Notes: a model not told the origin generated them from the sequence alone. Shown: positions 32,101 through 41,105, numbered from the stretch's first letter. The stretch: 64,000 bases of DNA from Undaria pinnatifida (GCA_012845835.1 JABAKD010000028.1:4005242-4069241), one strand, 5' to 3'. Program-made: numbers and translations.

Positions 32101-35100
32101 GAACAAACGGCCAAAACAAATAACTGGTGCCTGGCAAAAACATTGAGTGCTTCGTACTCCATACTCGCTTCATATGTAGGATACCTCGCAGGCGTCTGCC
32201 GCCTTCGGTGTGCCTTAGTGTGGCAGTCAGTACAGCAGCACAGCAGGACTGGCCCTCAACCCGGTTCAATTTCCACCCTCGAAATGTAGGCATCCGTCTG
32301 ATGTTTCCTCGAGCTTTTGTCGTCTGAAATGCTGTTGTTTGCTGGAAAATACTCGGAAAATTGCTTCAAATATGCACTTGGGCCAAAATGTGCCCAAGTG
32401 CATGTTTTGGGAAAATCCATATCTCACCGTGGTCTGCCGTGGTCGTTAGGTCGATAAAATAGACCTATTTTGTAGACATTTAAGACACGATAGGGCTTAA
32501 TTTGGTTTAGAGCCTAAAATATAGGCATATCGTCAGGCTTAAATACGTCTACTACACACACGGTGGAACTTTAATCCTCGCACGTACATCGGGGTGGCAT
32601 CAAAATGTATTTGCGAGAGAATTTTCCCGCACTGCTAGACGCGGGCGCGGTGTATATGTACCCGCTGCAACGACGTGAACTATGTCATTACTGTGAGTTC
32701 TCCCTCACAATTGACACGGTGGTTACCATACAGCAGTAGCGAAACCTGTATAAAGAGATATAAAGTAGCAACACAACCCAAGCAAAAGTAACGATGTGCA
32801 CACAACAGACCATATCGGCAACAAACATCGGTATGAACTGTCTACGATCACAGCAGCAGCAAGCAACCGCAGAGAGCGGCAATAATATATAGATCATAAA
32901 AAATCAAATTTTATTGAGAACGGGATTTTTTTCTGGATGGACCGAGGAGAATAAATACACAAGACGTTTACTCTCATCAAAAGAACATACACAGCGGTTT
33001 TACAATAGAGCACCACCAGCAAGCAGCACGTAGTCCATAGACTATAAGTTTACTGCGAGTTCTCCCTCACAATTGACACGGTGGATACCATACAGCAGTA
33101 GCGAAACCTGTATAAAGAGATATAGAGTAGCAACACAACTCAAGCAAAAGTAACGATGTGCACACAACAGACCATATCGGCAACAAACATCGGTATAAGC
33201 ACGCGGGGAAAAATACTGGACACAGAAAACAAACAACAAATTGACACCAATGATTCCTCTAACAGCAGCGACAGCAGTACAAACCCATCACACAGCGAAA
33301 ATGATCAAGACAACAATAGCGGCAACAATAACAATTCTGGTCAATGGTCCATTATTCCCGAGATTGGTGATGGTGCATGTTTATTAAGATGTATCTCGCG
33401 TCGTGTGCACAACAACCCAGCTTTACATCACATCGTCCGTGCACATATTATTGCCCACATCACAACCAATTTGTACACCGTTATCCCAGGATCAGGTTTC
33501 AACACCTTCCACGACAGCATCTTAGCTGGAGCAAATCAAGGTCATGTAGATAATAAAGAATCATTTGTCGGTGTAAACAAGATATTTTTCTGAACGGAAC
33601 AAACAACACCAACGTGCCCGAAAAAGTTCCGTTTGTCTTGCAAAGTTCCGTCAGCAGCACCACCAGCAAGCAGCACGTAGTCCATAGACTCTAAGTTTAC
33701 TGTGAGTTCTCCCTCACAATTGACACGGTGGTTACCATACAGCAGTAGCGAATTAAGCGCGCGGGGAAAAATACTGGACACAGAAAACACACAACAAATT
33801 GACACCAATGATTCCTCTAACAGCAGCGACAGCAGTACAAACCCATCACACAGCGAAAATGATCAAGACAACAACAGCGGCAACAATAACAATTCTGGTC
33901 AATGGTCCATTATTCCCGATAATGGTGATGGTGCATGTTTATTAAGATGTATCTCGCGTCGTGTGCACAACAACCCAGCTTTACATCACATCGTCCGTGC
34001 ACATATTATTGCCCACATCACAACCAATTTGTACACCGTTATCCCAGGATCAGGTTTCAACACTTTCCACGACAGCATCTTAGCTGGAGCAAATCAAGAA
34101 CTTGTGGAAGTCGCTGGATCTCAACCTACTACATATTCGAGTGTCGAAGAGTATCTCCACTTCATGTCACAGCCTTACGCATATGCTACAAACGTAGAAT
34201 TAATTGCTGCCACGCAGTTATACGGAGTGGACTTTCGAATAACTTATCACACCGAGCCTCAGCAATATCCCAACCCTCCTCCTCCAAATGTCTGTGATAT
34301 CTTATATTATTATCCACATTCTTTCCACTACGCATCCCTCCGATATACACCTTCTGCATAAATACTTCATCATCAGTTGTAGTCATTCGACTTGCGTCGC
34401 CCCCGGGAGGCACGTGTCCACCTCCCGAAGGGGAACCTTGTACTATGATACCATAATACTACTATAATACTATTAATACTGGAGTGCTACGGTAGAGGTG
34501 CGACACCATCATTTTTCTAATACTCCTCCTCATTTGGGGGAGCTCTACACCTCAAACAAAAAAAAATGATTTTTGGGGGAAAAACAAAAGTGCAATGTTT
34601 CCCCATGAACAAAGCAGTCCCAATGGCCTAGGTATACAACGAAAAAAAAAACAAAAAAAAAAAAACGAAATTCCGACGATTTGGGGTTTGGGAGATTTCG
34701 TCTTTCAGAAAAGGTTTCAGACTAAAAAAGGTACACCACCTCTATTGTAGCATGCGTCTCGCGGTTTGTCCGACGTGTGGAATGGTACAATAGTAGGCGA
34801 TCATATTTCACCTGCTGAGCTTCAGCGGCTATTTGCTGCGCGAGCTCGCGGGTAGGACTGATGATGAGACCCGACACGCCCTTCCCGTTTCCTCTTTTGG
34901 CCGCCCTTTCGATGACCGGGATGAGGAACGCCAGGGTCTTGCCGGTGCCCGTCTTGGCCTTGGCCAACACGTCCACGCCTTCAAGCAAAAAGAACCAACA
35001 CAAAAGGGCGACGCACGAATTGACGATATCGTTCAACAATCATAGAGCAACTCAAAACATAAACACACCATTTCACACCTTGAAAAACTCTGTTAAGTAA

Positions 35101-38100
35101 TGAAAACCAACACTCAAGGGGAGAAGACATGCTTGGTACGATCTGTCGCTTACCCTTACTCGTGTTGTAGCTTTACACACCCTAGGAGCGGACAACCAAA
35201 CAAAACTTGCTGCCGTACAGCGCTGTCGTCCTACTATGGACAAAACAGCATGTAGCCGGACAACAAGTTTGACGACTTGCAGGAACGCACGCAAGATTGA
35301 GGTTTGCTGGTAGTCAGGGTCGCATCACACCTGAAAGACAGACTGGGATGGACTGATCCTGGACCTTGGTCATGTTGGCGTAGCCCAGCACATCCGAGAT
35401 AGCGGCGTGCGTACCCCTGTGTAGGTCGAGGTCGCTGAACTGACCCGTCGTGATCTAAGATCATACATGCGTTCAAGCAGTGCGAGAACAGCAACAGCGG
35501 CGGCGCACAGCGGTCCAGAGTGGTTAGGGTCAGGCTTAGAGTTAGTAACAGCCCAACCGCAAGCGGGTACGGAGGGTAAAAAATGACGAGTACAGCATCT
35601 GCCACCCGTGCCTGGGCTGCTACGGCACGGGGTGTGCCTGCGCTACAACCAAGGAACTGCGTCACACGCGCGAAGCATGGTCGTGATTGTGCAGCTTGCT
35701 GCACGTTCGTCGTGCCGCAGTCGCCTGATGAGACCACGCTCGTCGTTTCTCCGGTCCCTACACGTGTGTCCCCACAAGGTTAAAGGCCAAACCGCATGTA
35801 TGCACAAACAGTAGGGGTCCCCCAGCAAGGCACGTGGTGTGCCAGACGCATATGACCGCCTTATTTGGGGAAGCCGCCATATTCCTTGACGCACTTCCCC
35901 AGTTGCGCCAAGCGATTTAGACCGCCTTATATCGGGATAACGCCTTACTCAGACCGCCTTGTTGGGGGATCCCCTAAACTGTTACGTAAGTAGCGACGTC
36001 TACCTCTTCGTGTTTGGAGATACAAAAGCGAAACAAAACTCGAAAATAATTGAGCATTGCAGCATTGGAGCACACGAAGCAGCCCGGGTTGACGGGGCAA
36101 GGAACGTGTCCGAATAGCAACGGAAGGAGATGCAATCCCACGCCCGCGGCATGACCGTTGATCATAGTTGTATTGCTACTGACTCTTCCTCGAAGGTTTT
36201 GACTCAAACCCTGTCTGTCGCTTCTTCAGGAAGCTGGTTCCGAAAGTTTTGAATTAAACCCCGTTGGGTTTGGACTTAAGAGGGAAATAGCTGAACTGTC
36301 CAAAACAAATTCATTAGCACACCAAGCAGCCCGGGCCATTTGGATAGCGGATACGGGCGAACTCCGAACTTCAATGTAAGCAGTCGCACGACACCCGCGC
36401 AGCACGGAGAGATATGGCGATACTCGCACCTATTGGTTTGCACTTACGATATACTGGTATAACACAATAGCACAGACCGGCTGAGCAATTATACCAGTAC
36501 GAGCAAAACCTAAACGACACGTTGGAGCGGCGGAGCAAGTCGCAAGCTCACAGGCCTGCCTGATCAGCACCATCATACTACCAGGTACCGGGTAGGTATT
36601 GCTACTGCCTGCATGTCAGGCCTAAAGGCCCGTAGCACGCAAATCGATCGCTGCTGCAGTTCGTCCTTGAAAGTGTTAACTTTGACACAAGTCGTGTGAT
36701 ACGTAATCTGCCACTGCAGTTGTAAGCGGACGTGTCGAATCTGTGGGAGGAAGAGGGTGGAGATGAGGGTGGGTATTACAGCTGTAGCAGAGGCTCCACA
36801 CGAGTAATTAGCAGCACGAGAATTCCGCAGCCCATCTACAGCAGTACAGCCAGTATCTGGTAGTAAATACTTATCGTGCGAATGGGTGGGGTGGACCGTA
36901 ACTGGACCAAGTCCGGCTGAAGGCTGTTTTCTGTTTTCTCATGGCCGGGGGGGAGGTTGTTAGTGGGCGAGCTTGCGCGAATCCAACACTACCCGGAGGG
37001 AAGACTTCCCGGGTGGCTATCTCCACAGCACCCTATCCCCAGGGATCAAGTCGGGTCGACATACTCGCGCATCCGTATACAACGGTAGCTTGCGCTGCTG
37101 GAGTAGTAACGGGCACCGCCGGCAGGGACAGGTCGCGCAGTAATTACCACGGGAAGTGAAGAATAACACCAGCTACGGTCGCGCTGGATTGCGAACACAA
37201 TTGGGCTTGATTGACACACGACATGTATGAAAATACGTGGAAGTGCGGTGAGCTGTGATTTTCCCTATCCGCCGGAGGATAATAAAATCAAGCACGTTCG
37301 TGAATACATTGGGTGCACTTTCTGGCTCATCAAGGGATGTCCCAGCCAGCCGCCGAGTAGTTAGCAGGACCCAAATCGACACAAAAATATAACGGCTAGC
37401 CTACAATCTAATTCAGGTATGCGACCGTCCACCCAGCCGAGAGCTCGTACGAAGCACTGCGCTTCATGAGCCATGGGCACACCAAGCTCATCAATCAATA
37501 CGCCGCACTCGGCGGAGTTGTGAGCAGTAAGCAGTAAACCAAGCTTGCGAGTACCTGCGATACGCCTTACGATCCCGTTCAAGCTTTAGGACTGCTGCAC
37601 ACCGGAAAGTGAAAATTACGACTACATAGTCGTGATTCAAATCACGACTACGTACGGGGGCGTTTAGGAGCCATCCCCGGGTTTCAGGTCTTGCTTTTCG
37701 GCTCTGAGTTGGGGTTAGGGATGGGGGAGGTTGGGGTTATGATAAGGCTATCGGTGCCTGTTTCGAGGCTGTGAGAGCTGCAGGGACCAAATTTGCCCCG
37801 AGTTTTTGACGTGATATACTCCTAGGGTTAGGGTGTAAACGTGTAAACACGTACACATACTTCTGCAGGGCTTCGTTGTCGTTGCAAGTACACCCACGCT
37901 TTTGGGTGCACAAAATACTTGGATTTAGTGGACCATTTTGGCAGTACAGGCGTGGACCCGCGTTAGCGCGGTACCTGTTAGTGCGGGTGGTCCAATTTAG
38001 CGCGGTGATAATAGCATGTCACGACCTCGTCCTACGGAGGACATACCTGGTACCGCACATCTGTTGAAAATTAGTTCCGAGTCCCAATTTAGTGCCGGGT

Positions 38101-38687
38101 ATTGTTATCTGGCAAGGCACTGCACGAACCAAGGACCACACGACCAACTGAGTAGTACTGCTCTACGTGACTGCTGTGCACTATTAATACTGGAGTATTA
38201 ATTAATATTGATACGAGTAGTGTAATGGTAGCTACTATTATTACCAGGTACTGCTATACACGCACGTTTTGGGGACAATTACTTGGATTTAGTACAGCGC
38301 AAGACCCCATACCTGTTCAAGTGTGGTTGACGATGTCCGGGAGGCCGGGTTAACGGCTCCTGACGAAGACACGACACCAACCGCCGACAGCCTCGTCGCC
38401 GAAGTAAATAGCCCCCGCCCTCCACCGAAACCCTCCATCGCTCCAAACGCACCGTTGCTACATCTTCGCGGTCCAGCGTCGTCGCTGATCCGACCCTCTG
38501 AGAGGCACACAGCAGTCCTCACTGATGGCCTATCGACTGCTACCACACCACGTACTGACCTGGGGCCTACAACTACTGCCGGAAACCTCCGCCTTATGTG
38601 TCCTGGGCTAGCCGCAAGGAAGGCCCTACTGGGTAGCACTAGGCTTAGCATCGTGATGGTCGCAGCCACCCACGTGGATAGTGTCAT
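19697..38687 (-). CDS. plastid-targeted DEAD-box RNA helicase (MSS116/RH31-like), 11 exons
   Basis: An ATP-dependent RNA helicase, probably acting in organellar RNA folding or ribosome assembly. Exons in transcript order: 38687-38313, 35454-35331, 34978-34812, 29944-29853, 28578-28437, 27178-27039, 24308-24191, 23945-23766, 22476-22366, 20494-20382 and 20114-19697. All phases agree, giving 659 residues. Motifs: Q motif region about 131-160, AKTGTGKT 174-181, PTREL 208-212, VATPGR 248-253, DEAD 276-279, SAT 309-311, ARGMD 433-437, [10 protein letters not shown] 458-467. The C-terminal block [14 protein letters not shown] and [13 protein letters not shown] is the signature of plant RH26/RH31 and MSS116-like helicases; a Gly/Arg-rich RGG tail follows. 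The N-terminus is a signal peptide followed by a transit-like region with phenylalanine at the cleavage site. Family members have about 10 more residues between PTRELAQQ and the VGG block, so a microexon may be missing between exons 3 and 4. Introns reach about 5 kb. Confidence 0.92.
20382..20494 (-). CDS. helicase exon 10: C-terminal extension
   Basis: Starts after CCCTCTGCAG and ends before GTGAGCG in phase 2. It encodes [20 protein letters not shown] and QMAYAAWLG, the helical linker preceding FYKGNLKRM. Confidence 0.88.
20690..20775 (+). repeat. tRNA-derived SINE head
   Basis: It has a tRNA-like order: GTCGCCCCGGTGGCGTATCA (A-box region) and GAGTTCGAATCCCCCCG (B box). The acceptor arms do not pair properly, so it is not a working tRNA. 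A related copy lies at 31438-31522. Downstream sequence around 20868-20945 (TGCTGAACCCTATGCGCGAT) recurs at 22122-22220. Confidence 0.65.
21640..21852. mobile_element. AAGGCGG-family MITE, copy 1
   Basis: Begins GTAGGGGTCCCCCAGTAAGG and ends ACCGCCGTATTGTGGGACCC, with inner GACCGCCTTTTGGGG and GTGCCAAGCAATTTT. Other copies: 35810, 46198 and 52785 (inverted). Confidence 0.8.
21880..21960 (+). repeat. CATCATC-type microsatellite
   Basis: Interrupted CATCATCCATCATTCATCAT repeat inside a helicase intron. Confidence 0.85.
21990..22100. mobile_element. GTGCCGGT-family MITE, short copy
   Basis: GTGCCGGTAAGTGCCAG at the left and GCAAGCGGCACTACCGTAGG at the right, with GCGATTTTATGGGCACTAC between. 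Confidence 0.5.
22366..22476 (-). CDS. helicase exon 9: motif VI
   Basis: 37 codons, acceptor TTTGAGAAG, donor GTAAGAGAG. It encodes [20 protein letters not shown] and [14 protein letters not shown] second donor 9 nt downstream (GTGGGT) would keep the frame. Confidence 0.92.
22580..22828 (+). mobile_element. GATC-rich MITE, copy 3
   Basis: Contains GATGTAGCAAACGTGTCCAG, CATCTCATAACGGC, a run of ATGATCTATATGATC decamers and the GTGTCCGAGCTGTG end. Confidence 0.7.
23015..23135 (+). repeat. TATAATACT/CCTATACTA microsatellite
   Basis: CTATACTCTATTATACTATA and ATAATACTATAATAC repeats. Similar tracts occur at 31150, 31528, 34445, 53515-53690 and 54540-54780. Confidence 0.8.
23766..23945 (-). CDS. 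helicase exon 8: motif V
   Basis: 60 codons, phase 0 at both ends, from CCCCGCAG to GTCAGCAAG. It encodes [20 protein letters not shown] and [18 protein letters not shown]. Confidence 0.95.
24191..24308 (-). CDS. helicase exon 7: motif IV, with a GC 5' splice site
   Basis: It encodes [20 protein letters not shown] and [14 protein letters not shown]. The upstream acceptor is CTCGCGCAG. The exon must end at GTTGTGCAG for phase and homology, and the intron there begins GCGAGTC, so this is a GC-AG intron. Confidence 0.9.
25388..25825. repeat. ATGATAGC microsatellite interrupted by about 350 bp
   Basis: GATAGTATGATAGCATGATA repeats occupy 25388-25427 and resume at about 25777-25825. The intervening block has no match in the window, so it is probably an insertion into the array. 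Confidence 0.55.
26165..26415 (-). mobile_element. GATC-rich MITE, copy 4
   Basis: Starts TACCTCGGGACAGATC and ends ATTATCTGTCCGACGCG. Contains AAATGTTTGCTAGATCTTGC and GATCGTACGGCTCC. Confidence 0.75.
26861..26946 (+). mobile_element. TTAA-type short MITE, copy 2
   Basis: TAACCCCTTTCGAGCCCC ... CGAAAAGGGTTTCCAGTTG ... GCGTTAA, about 86 bp. Confidence 0.7.
27039..27178 (-). CDS. helicase exon 6: motif III (SAT)
   Basis: Starts after GCCTGAGCAG and ends before GTGAGAGAAA, phase 0 to 2. It encodes [20 protein letters not shown] and the link to the second RecA fold. Confidence 0.95.
27365..27835 (+). repeat. minisatellite, period about 61 bp, eight units
   Basis: Units contain TCGAGGGAGACGATATCGGA, GAGAGCGGGGATGGCATAAA and CAGTTAAT. 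It lies in the helicase intron between the motif III exon and its decayed copy. Confidence 0.9.
27945..28025 (-). pseudogene. decayed duplicate of helicase exon 6
   Basis: After the same GCCTGAGCAG acceptor the copy reads [20 protein letters not shown], diverged from exon 6 ([20 protein letters not shown]), and hits TAA 26 codons in (27945-27947). Motif III SAT has become STT and no donor is present. A partial exon duplication within the intron. Confidence 0.9.
28437..28578 (-). CDS. helicase exon 5: DEAD box
   Basis: Starts after GTGCCTTCAG and ends before GTAAGGAGG. It encodes [33 protein letters not shown] and the following helix. Confidence 0.95.
29269..29349 (+). mobile_element. TTAA-type short MITE, copy 3 (intact ends)
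   Basis: An 81 bp unit beginning CCCCTTTAGAGCCCC and ending GTTGTAAAGGGG, flanked on both sides by TTAA (29265-29268, 29350-29353). The inverted end CCCCTTTA plus TTAA targets is the piggyBac pattern. Confidence 0.8.
29620..29800 (+). repeat. 24 bp minisatellite, about seven units
   Basis: ACGACTGCTGCATCTTCGTG TTT-type units next to the 5' splice site of helicase exon 4. Confidence 0.85.
29853..29944 (-). CDS. helicase exon 4: motif Ib/GR region
   Basis: It encodes [18 protein letters not shown] and [11 protein letters not shown], ending before GTGAACG in phase 2. With the acceptor CTAAAG the exon is 92 bp and in phase with exon 3. The stronger-looking acceptor TTCCACAG would start it at 29951 (99 bp, adding LK) but needs an extra 3n+2 nt exon upstream. 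Confidence 0.88.
30622..30702 (-). mobile_element. TTAA-type short MITE, copy 4
   Basis: Inverted copy; TTAA at 30618-30621 and ATAA at the far side. Contains TTTAGGGGGCAAATTTACTT. Confidence 0.75.
30809..30889 (+). mobile_element. TTAA-type short MITE, copy 5 (intact TTAA)
   Basis: 81 bp between TTAA at 30805-30808 and 30890-30893, identical in size to copy 3. Confidence 0.8.
31190..31380 (+). repeat. CT-rich dispersed repeat I, copy 1
   Basis: GCCCTCCCTCCCAGTAGTAA, CTCAGATCCGGGG, TCGCGAGAAGAACTCAGCAT and TTTCTTCCCTCGTCCACTCG. Copies at 43255-43425 and 43715-43875. Confidence 0.75.
31438..31522 (-). repeat. tRNA-derived SINE head (tRNA pseudogene)
   Basis: On the minus strand GTCGCCCCGGTGGTCTAGTG, GTTACC (A box) and GAGTTCGATTCCCACCG (B box) are spaced as in a tRNA. 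Acceptor and T stems mispair, and the same GTCGCCCCGGTGG head is seen at 20700, so this is a SINE-type tRNA relic. Confidence 0.7.
32374..32403. other. perfect 11 bp hairpin
   Basis: TGCACTTGGGC and GCCCAAGTGCA flank CAAAATGT. It lies in the largest helicase intron. Confidence 0.8.
32693..32834 (+). pseudogene. OTU gene 5' region, first fragment
   Basis: Copy of the promoter and start region of the OTU genes downstream (GTTCTCCCTCACAATTGACA, CTGTATAAAGAGATA, ATGTGCACACAACAG), broken off after ACAAACATCGGTAT. Confidence 0.75.
33156..33593 (+). CDS. OTU-type cysteine protease, truncated copy
   Basis: ATG-started, 145 residues. The N-terminal 60 residues are Ser/Asn/Asp-rich. The OTU catalytic start follows: [20 protein letters not shown] with Asp and Cys of the D-G-x-C motif. 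It matches the downstream copy closely up to ILAGANQ, then changes to unrelated sequence ([11 protein letters not shown]) and stops, losing the half with the catalytic His. A TATA-like TGTATAAAGAGATATAGAG lies 45 nt upstream. The gene is antisense to, and inside, helicase intron 3. Confidence 0.8.
   Translation: MCTQQTISATNIGISTRGKILDTENKQQIDTNDSSNSSDSSTNPSHSENDQDNNSGNNNNSGQWSIIPEIGDGACLLRCISRRVHNNPALHHIVRAHIIAHITTNLYTVIPGSGFNTFHDSILAGANQGHVDNKESFVGVNKIFF
33702..34361 (+). CDS. OTU-type cysteine protease, full domain but no ATG
   Basis: Ubiquitin or ubiquitin-like deconjugating protease family by motif. It has [20 protein letters not shown] (Asp, Cys), the middle [16 protein letters not shown], and the catalytic histidine block [14 protein letters not shown] near the end; stop at 34361. 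Relative to the first copy, about 95 bp containing the TATA-like sequence and the ATG are deleted, so the frame is open upstream only through GTG at 33702 and the first in-frame ATG lies late in the domain. It is probably unexpressed or needs a spliced leader exon. OTU genes of this size are also carried by some transposons and large DNA viruses; which applies here cannot be told. Confidence 0.8.
   Translation: MSSPSQLTRWLPYSSSELSARGKILDTENTQQIDTNDSSNSSDSSTNPSHSENDQDNNSGNNNNSGQWSIIPDNGDGACLLRCISRRVHNNPALHHIVRAHIIAHITTNLYTVIPGSGFNTFHDSILAGANQELVEVAGSQPTTYSSVEEYLHFMSQPYAYATNVELIAATQLYGVDFRITYHTEPQQYPNPPPPNVCDILYYYPHSFHYASLRYTPSA
34812..34978 (-). CDS. helicase exon 3: motifs I and Ia
   Basis: Starts after TGCTTGAAG and ends before GTGAAATATG. 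It encodes [20 protein letters not shown] (Walker A) and [20 protein letters not shown]. Confidence 0.95.
35331..35454 (-). CDS. helicase exon 2: Q-motif region
   Basis: Starts after CTTAG and ends before GTGTGATGCG, phase 0 to 1. It encodes [16 protein letters not shown] and [18 protein letters not shown], the aromatic-plus-glutamine Q motif that precedes motif I. Confidence 0.92.
35810..35985. mobile_element. AAGGCGG-family MITE, copy 2
   Basis: GTAGGGGTCCCCCAGCAAGG at the left; ACCGCCTTGTTGGGGGATCC at the right; GTTGCGCCAAGCGATTTAGA inside. Helicase intron 1. Confidence 0.85.
37205..37295 (+). repeat. dispersed repeat E, partial copy
   Basis: TTGACACACGACATGTATGA, AAATACGTGGAAGTGCGGTG and CCCTATCCGCCGGAGG. 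Confidence 0.75.
38313..38687 (-). CDS. helicase exon 1: bipartite plastid-targeting leader
   Basis: 125 codons from the ATG (38687-38685) to CTTGAACAG|GTATGG, phase 0. The first 22 residues are a hydrophobic signal peptide ending in PSRA, followed by [12 protein letters not shown]: an aromatic residue right after a signal-peptidase site and then a basic, Ser/Ala-rich stretch. Heterokont plastid proteins carry this arrangement (ASAF-type motif). The remainder is weakly conserved linker. Confidence 0.85.
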
Positions 38688-40080
38688 CGGGGAGCAGAGA
38701 TCGCAGCTGAGATAGGTGTGTCAGCGAGTTCGTCGGTAACGTGGATAGTTGATACTAGATGTATCAGTACGATATTAAATGTAAGAATGACGCTTATATT
38801 GTTAGTAAAATAAAAATATACTTATATTTACGATCACACTAGAATAACGACAGTCCCGCACCGAAAAACTTATGGCTATTATGGAACTCCCTTTTCAGAA
38901 TTTGGCGCTTCGTTCCACGCACCCCGGTCACCCCATCACTCCACCATTCCACCTCCACCATCGGCGCAGGAGCATGATGAAGAGGTGCTACCTGTTGGCG
39001 TCTGTTACAGCAGGTGAGGTTGTTGGTGAAGCAGCAACTGCATACCATTGCTACACATATGTAATTGATTCGACGGTTGGCTACAATACCTTCTCCCTTC
39101 TCCCAAAACAACAGAAGTAGAAACGGCGTACCACAGCAGCAACAGCACCATGACTAACCGTGATACACGCACCCTATGCATGCTGGGCGTTCAAGGCTTG
39201 CTTCACCGACAGTGCTTGTGGTGCTGAACGCTTTTTTGGGGAGGGAGGGGGGAGAGCGGTTCTCCAAGTTGGTTGCCTGCTCACGTCCGCATGCAACACT
39301 ACAATTACAGCAGTCGCAGTCTCTGCATGTGCAACAGCAACGGTTGCAGTTGTAGTACAGGTGTGGTACGAAGCTTGAGAGTTGATTGGCACAAACTACA
39401 ATGCCCCACGTACCGTCCTTGCATGCGCATGCTGGGCATCCCGCATGCCCTTAGAATACATACTCATATATCATAGCGTAGGATGCCCACGAGTGATACA
39501 TCCTTGCATAGATACGCAATGGGAATGGTTTGAATGGCTAGACATGTTCGCATGCAAAAACGGCTGACGTCCTTGAAAATTAGTTATAAAAACAACTCGT
39601 CCAAGTCTCAGCAGAAATATTAATAGGGTACAGAATACAGCAGCAGTAAGGACCACTGCTGCAGAAGACCAGTCAAAACTATACCAAGCGTAGTGTGCGA
39701 GCAAGGCTTGCCTGACCACAACTTCTTCAAGTTGCTGCACAACCAACGACTCCTTTCATCCAAGTCAAATTGAACCTGACCTGCGGCTGCAACAGTACAC
39801 AGGCAGTCCACCTGAGGAGCTTGCCATTCGACCAAGCGCATTCCTTTGGTCTATTACTGACGTTTCGGGATGATACACTGGTCAACACAGCAGGCACACA
39901 CACATCTCCTAATTGGCACCTGCTCCCGCGTAGCATCCTCTTCCCACCCCACCAACACGTGTAAATTAACACACAATTTTGCTATTTAGAACCTGCTCTC
40001 GCTTAGTACCCTGATCCCGCCCCCACCTGATCCCATCCAGACTTGAGCCGTCCAAACTGACCCCGGGTACGTACATAATT
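38688..40080. other. divergent intergenic region, no gene recognised
   Basis: Lies between the helicase start and the sideroflexin gene; both promoters should be in 38.7-42.2 kb. No clear TATA box or first sideroflexin exon could be fixed. Confidence 0.4.
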
Positions 40081-40116
40081 ATTACTAGCAGGGCATTTCG
40101 GGCCAGATCACTCCTC

Positions 40117-40450
40117 TCGGGTCGGGTCGGGTCGGGTCGGGTGGGGTCGGGTCGGGTGGGATCGGGTCGGGTCGGGTCGGGTCGGGTCGGATCGGGTCGG
40201 GTCGGGTCGGGTCGGGTCGGGTCGGGTCGGGTCGGGTCGGGTCGGGTCGAGTCGGGTCGGGTCGAGTCGGGTCCAGTCCGGGTGACCCATCCCGCCCGTG
40301 AGATATGAAAACCTGCTGACCCGACTTGACCCGCCCCGTGAGACCAAACACCTCCTGACCCGACTTGACCTGCCCCGTGAGATTTCGAACACCTCCTGAC
40401 CCGACTTGACTCAACCCGCGAGATAAAACCTCCTAACCCGACACGCGGAG
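40117..40450. repeat. GGGTC satellite, copy 1
   Basis: At 40117-40283 the plus strand is nearly pure GGGTCGGGTCGGGTC. At 40313-40440 three units of about 55 bp read ACCCGACTTGACCCGCCCCG TGAGA. Same satellite as 49795-50125 but inverted. Confidence 0.9.
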
Positions 40451-40936
40451 CGTCGGGTCATGACCCGTGAAAAAGCCTTGATAGTTAGCCGCTTGGCACC
40501 TTGATCCCACCCAGGCCTGGTCCCACCCGGACGTGAGCCCTCCAAACAGACTCCGGGGTGCGTGCAGAGTTAGCCGCCGGCAGGGTCCACCAAGCGCCCT
40601 GTGATTTCACGACAACCAAAGGGTATACCCCTGGTACGCAAATAGAGGCACCAACGCACCGATCCTTAAAATTGTCGAACTCACAGCTGACGTACCAGGT
40701 ATTTAAAATAGTTATGTTTGCGTTGCTCGTATCACAGGACAGGGTTGCCACCTCCACGAGCAAGCATGAAAGAACGTTACGATGGTTGGGACGCTTGTTA
40801 CGATAGAGGTACTGTACAAGTACAGTACCTTTTCTGGGCGAAAGCATTTCGTGAATGACGGTGCTCCTCATCCCAAACTCGTCGGAATGCCGTCCTTAAT
40901 TTGCAATATGAGTTGTGTTTCACACCTGGTCACTAC

Positions 40937-41105
40937 ATAGGTCGTGACTCTGTCCATCGAGTTGCACTTTCAGTTTACGCAATGAACAAGGCACTTTTTG
41001 GGTGAGGTATTTAATAGAGTAGGCCGTGACTCTGTCCGTCGAGTTGCACTTTCAGTTTGCTCCATTAACAAGTGGCTATTTGGCTGAGGTATTTGATGGA
41101 GGTTA
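40937..41105 (+). repeat. direct duplication of about 86 bp
   Basis: GTGACTCTGTCCATCGAGTT and GCACTTTCAGTTT recur with a GGTATTTAATAGAG/GGTATTTGATGG end in each unit. Confidence 0.8.

Larger units (their letters stand above)
33008..34375 (+). repeat. tandem duplication containing the two OTU copies
   Basis: AGCACCACCAGCAAGCAGCA plus CGTAGTCCATAGACT starts both units (33008 and 33656). Each unit then runs through CTCACAATTGACACGGTGG into the OTU frame. Confidence 0.85.
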
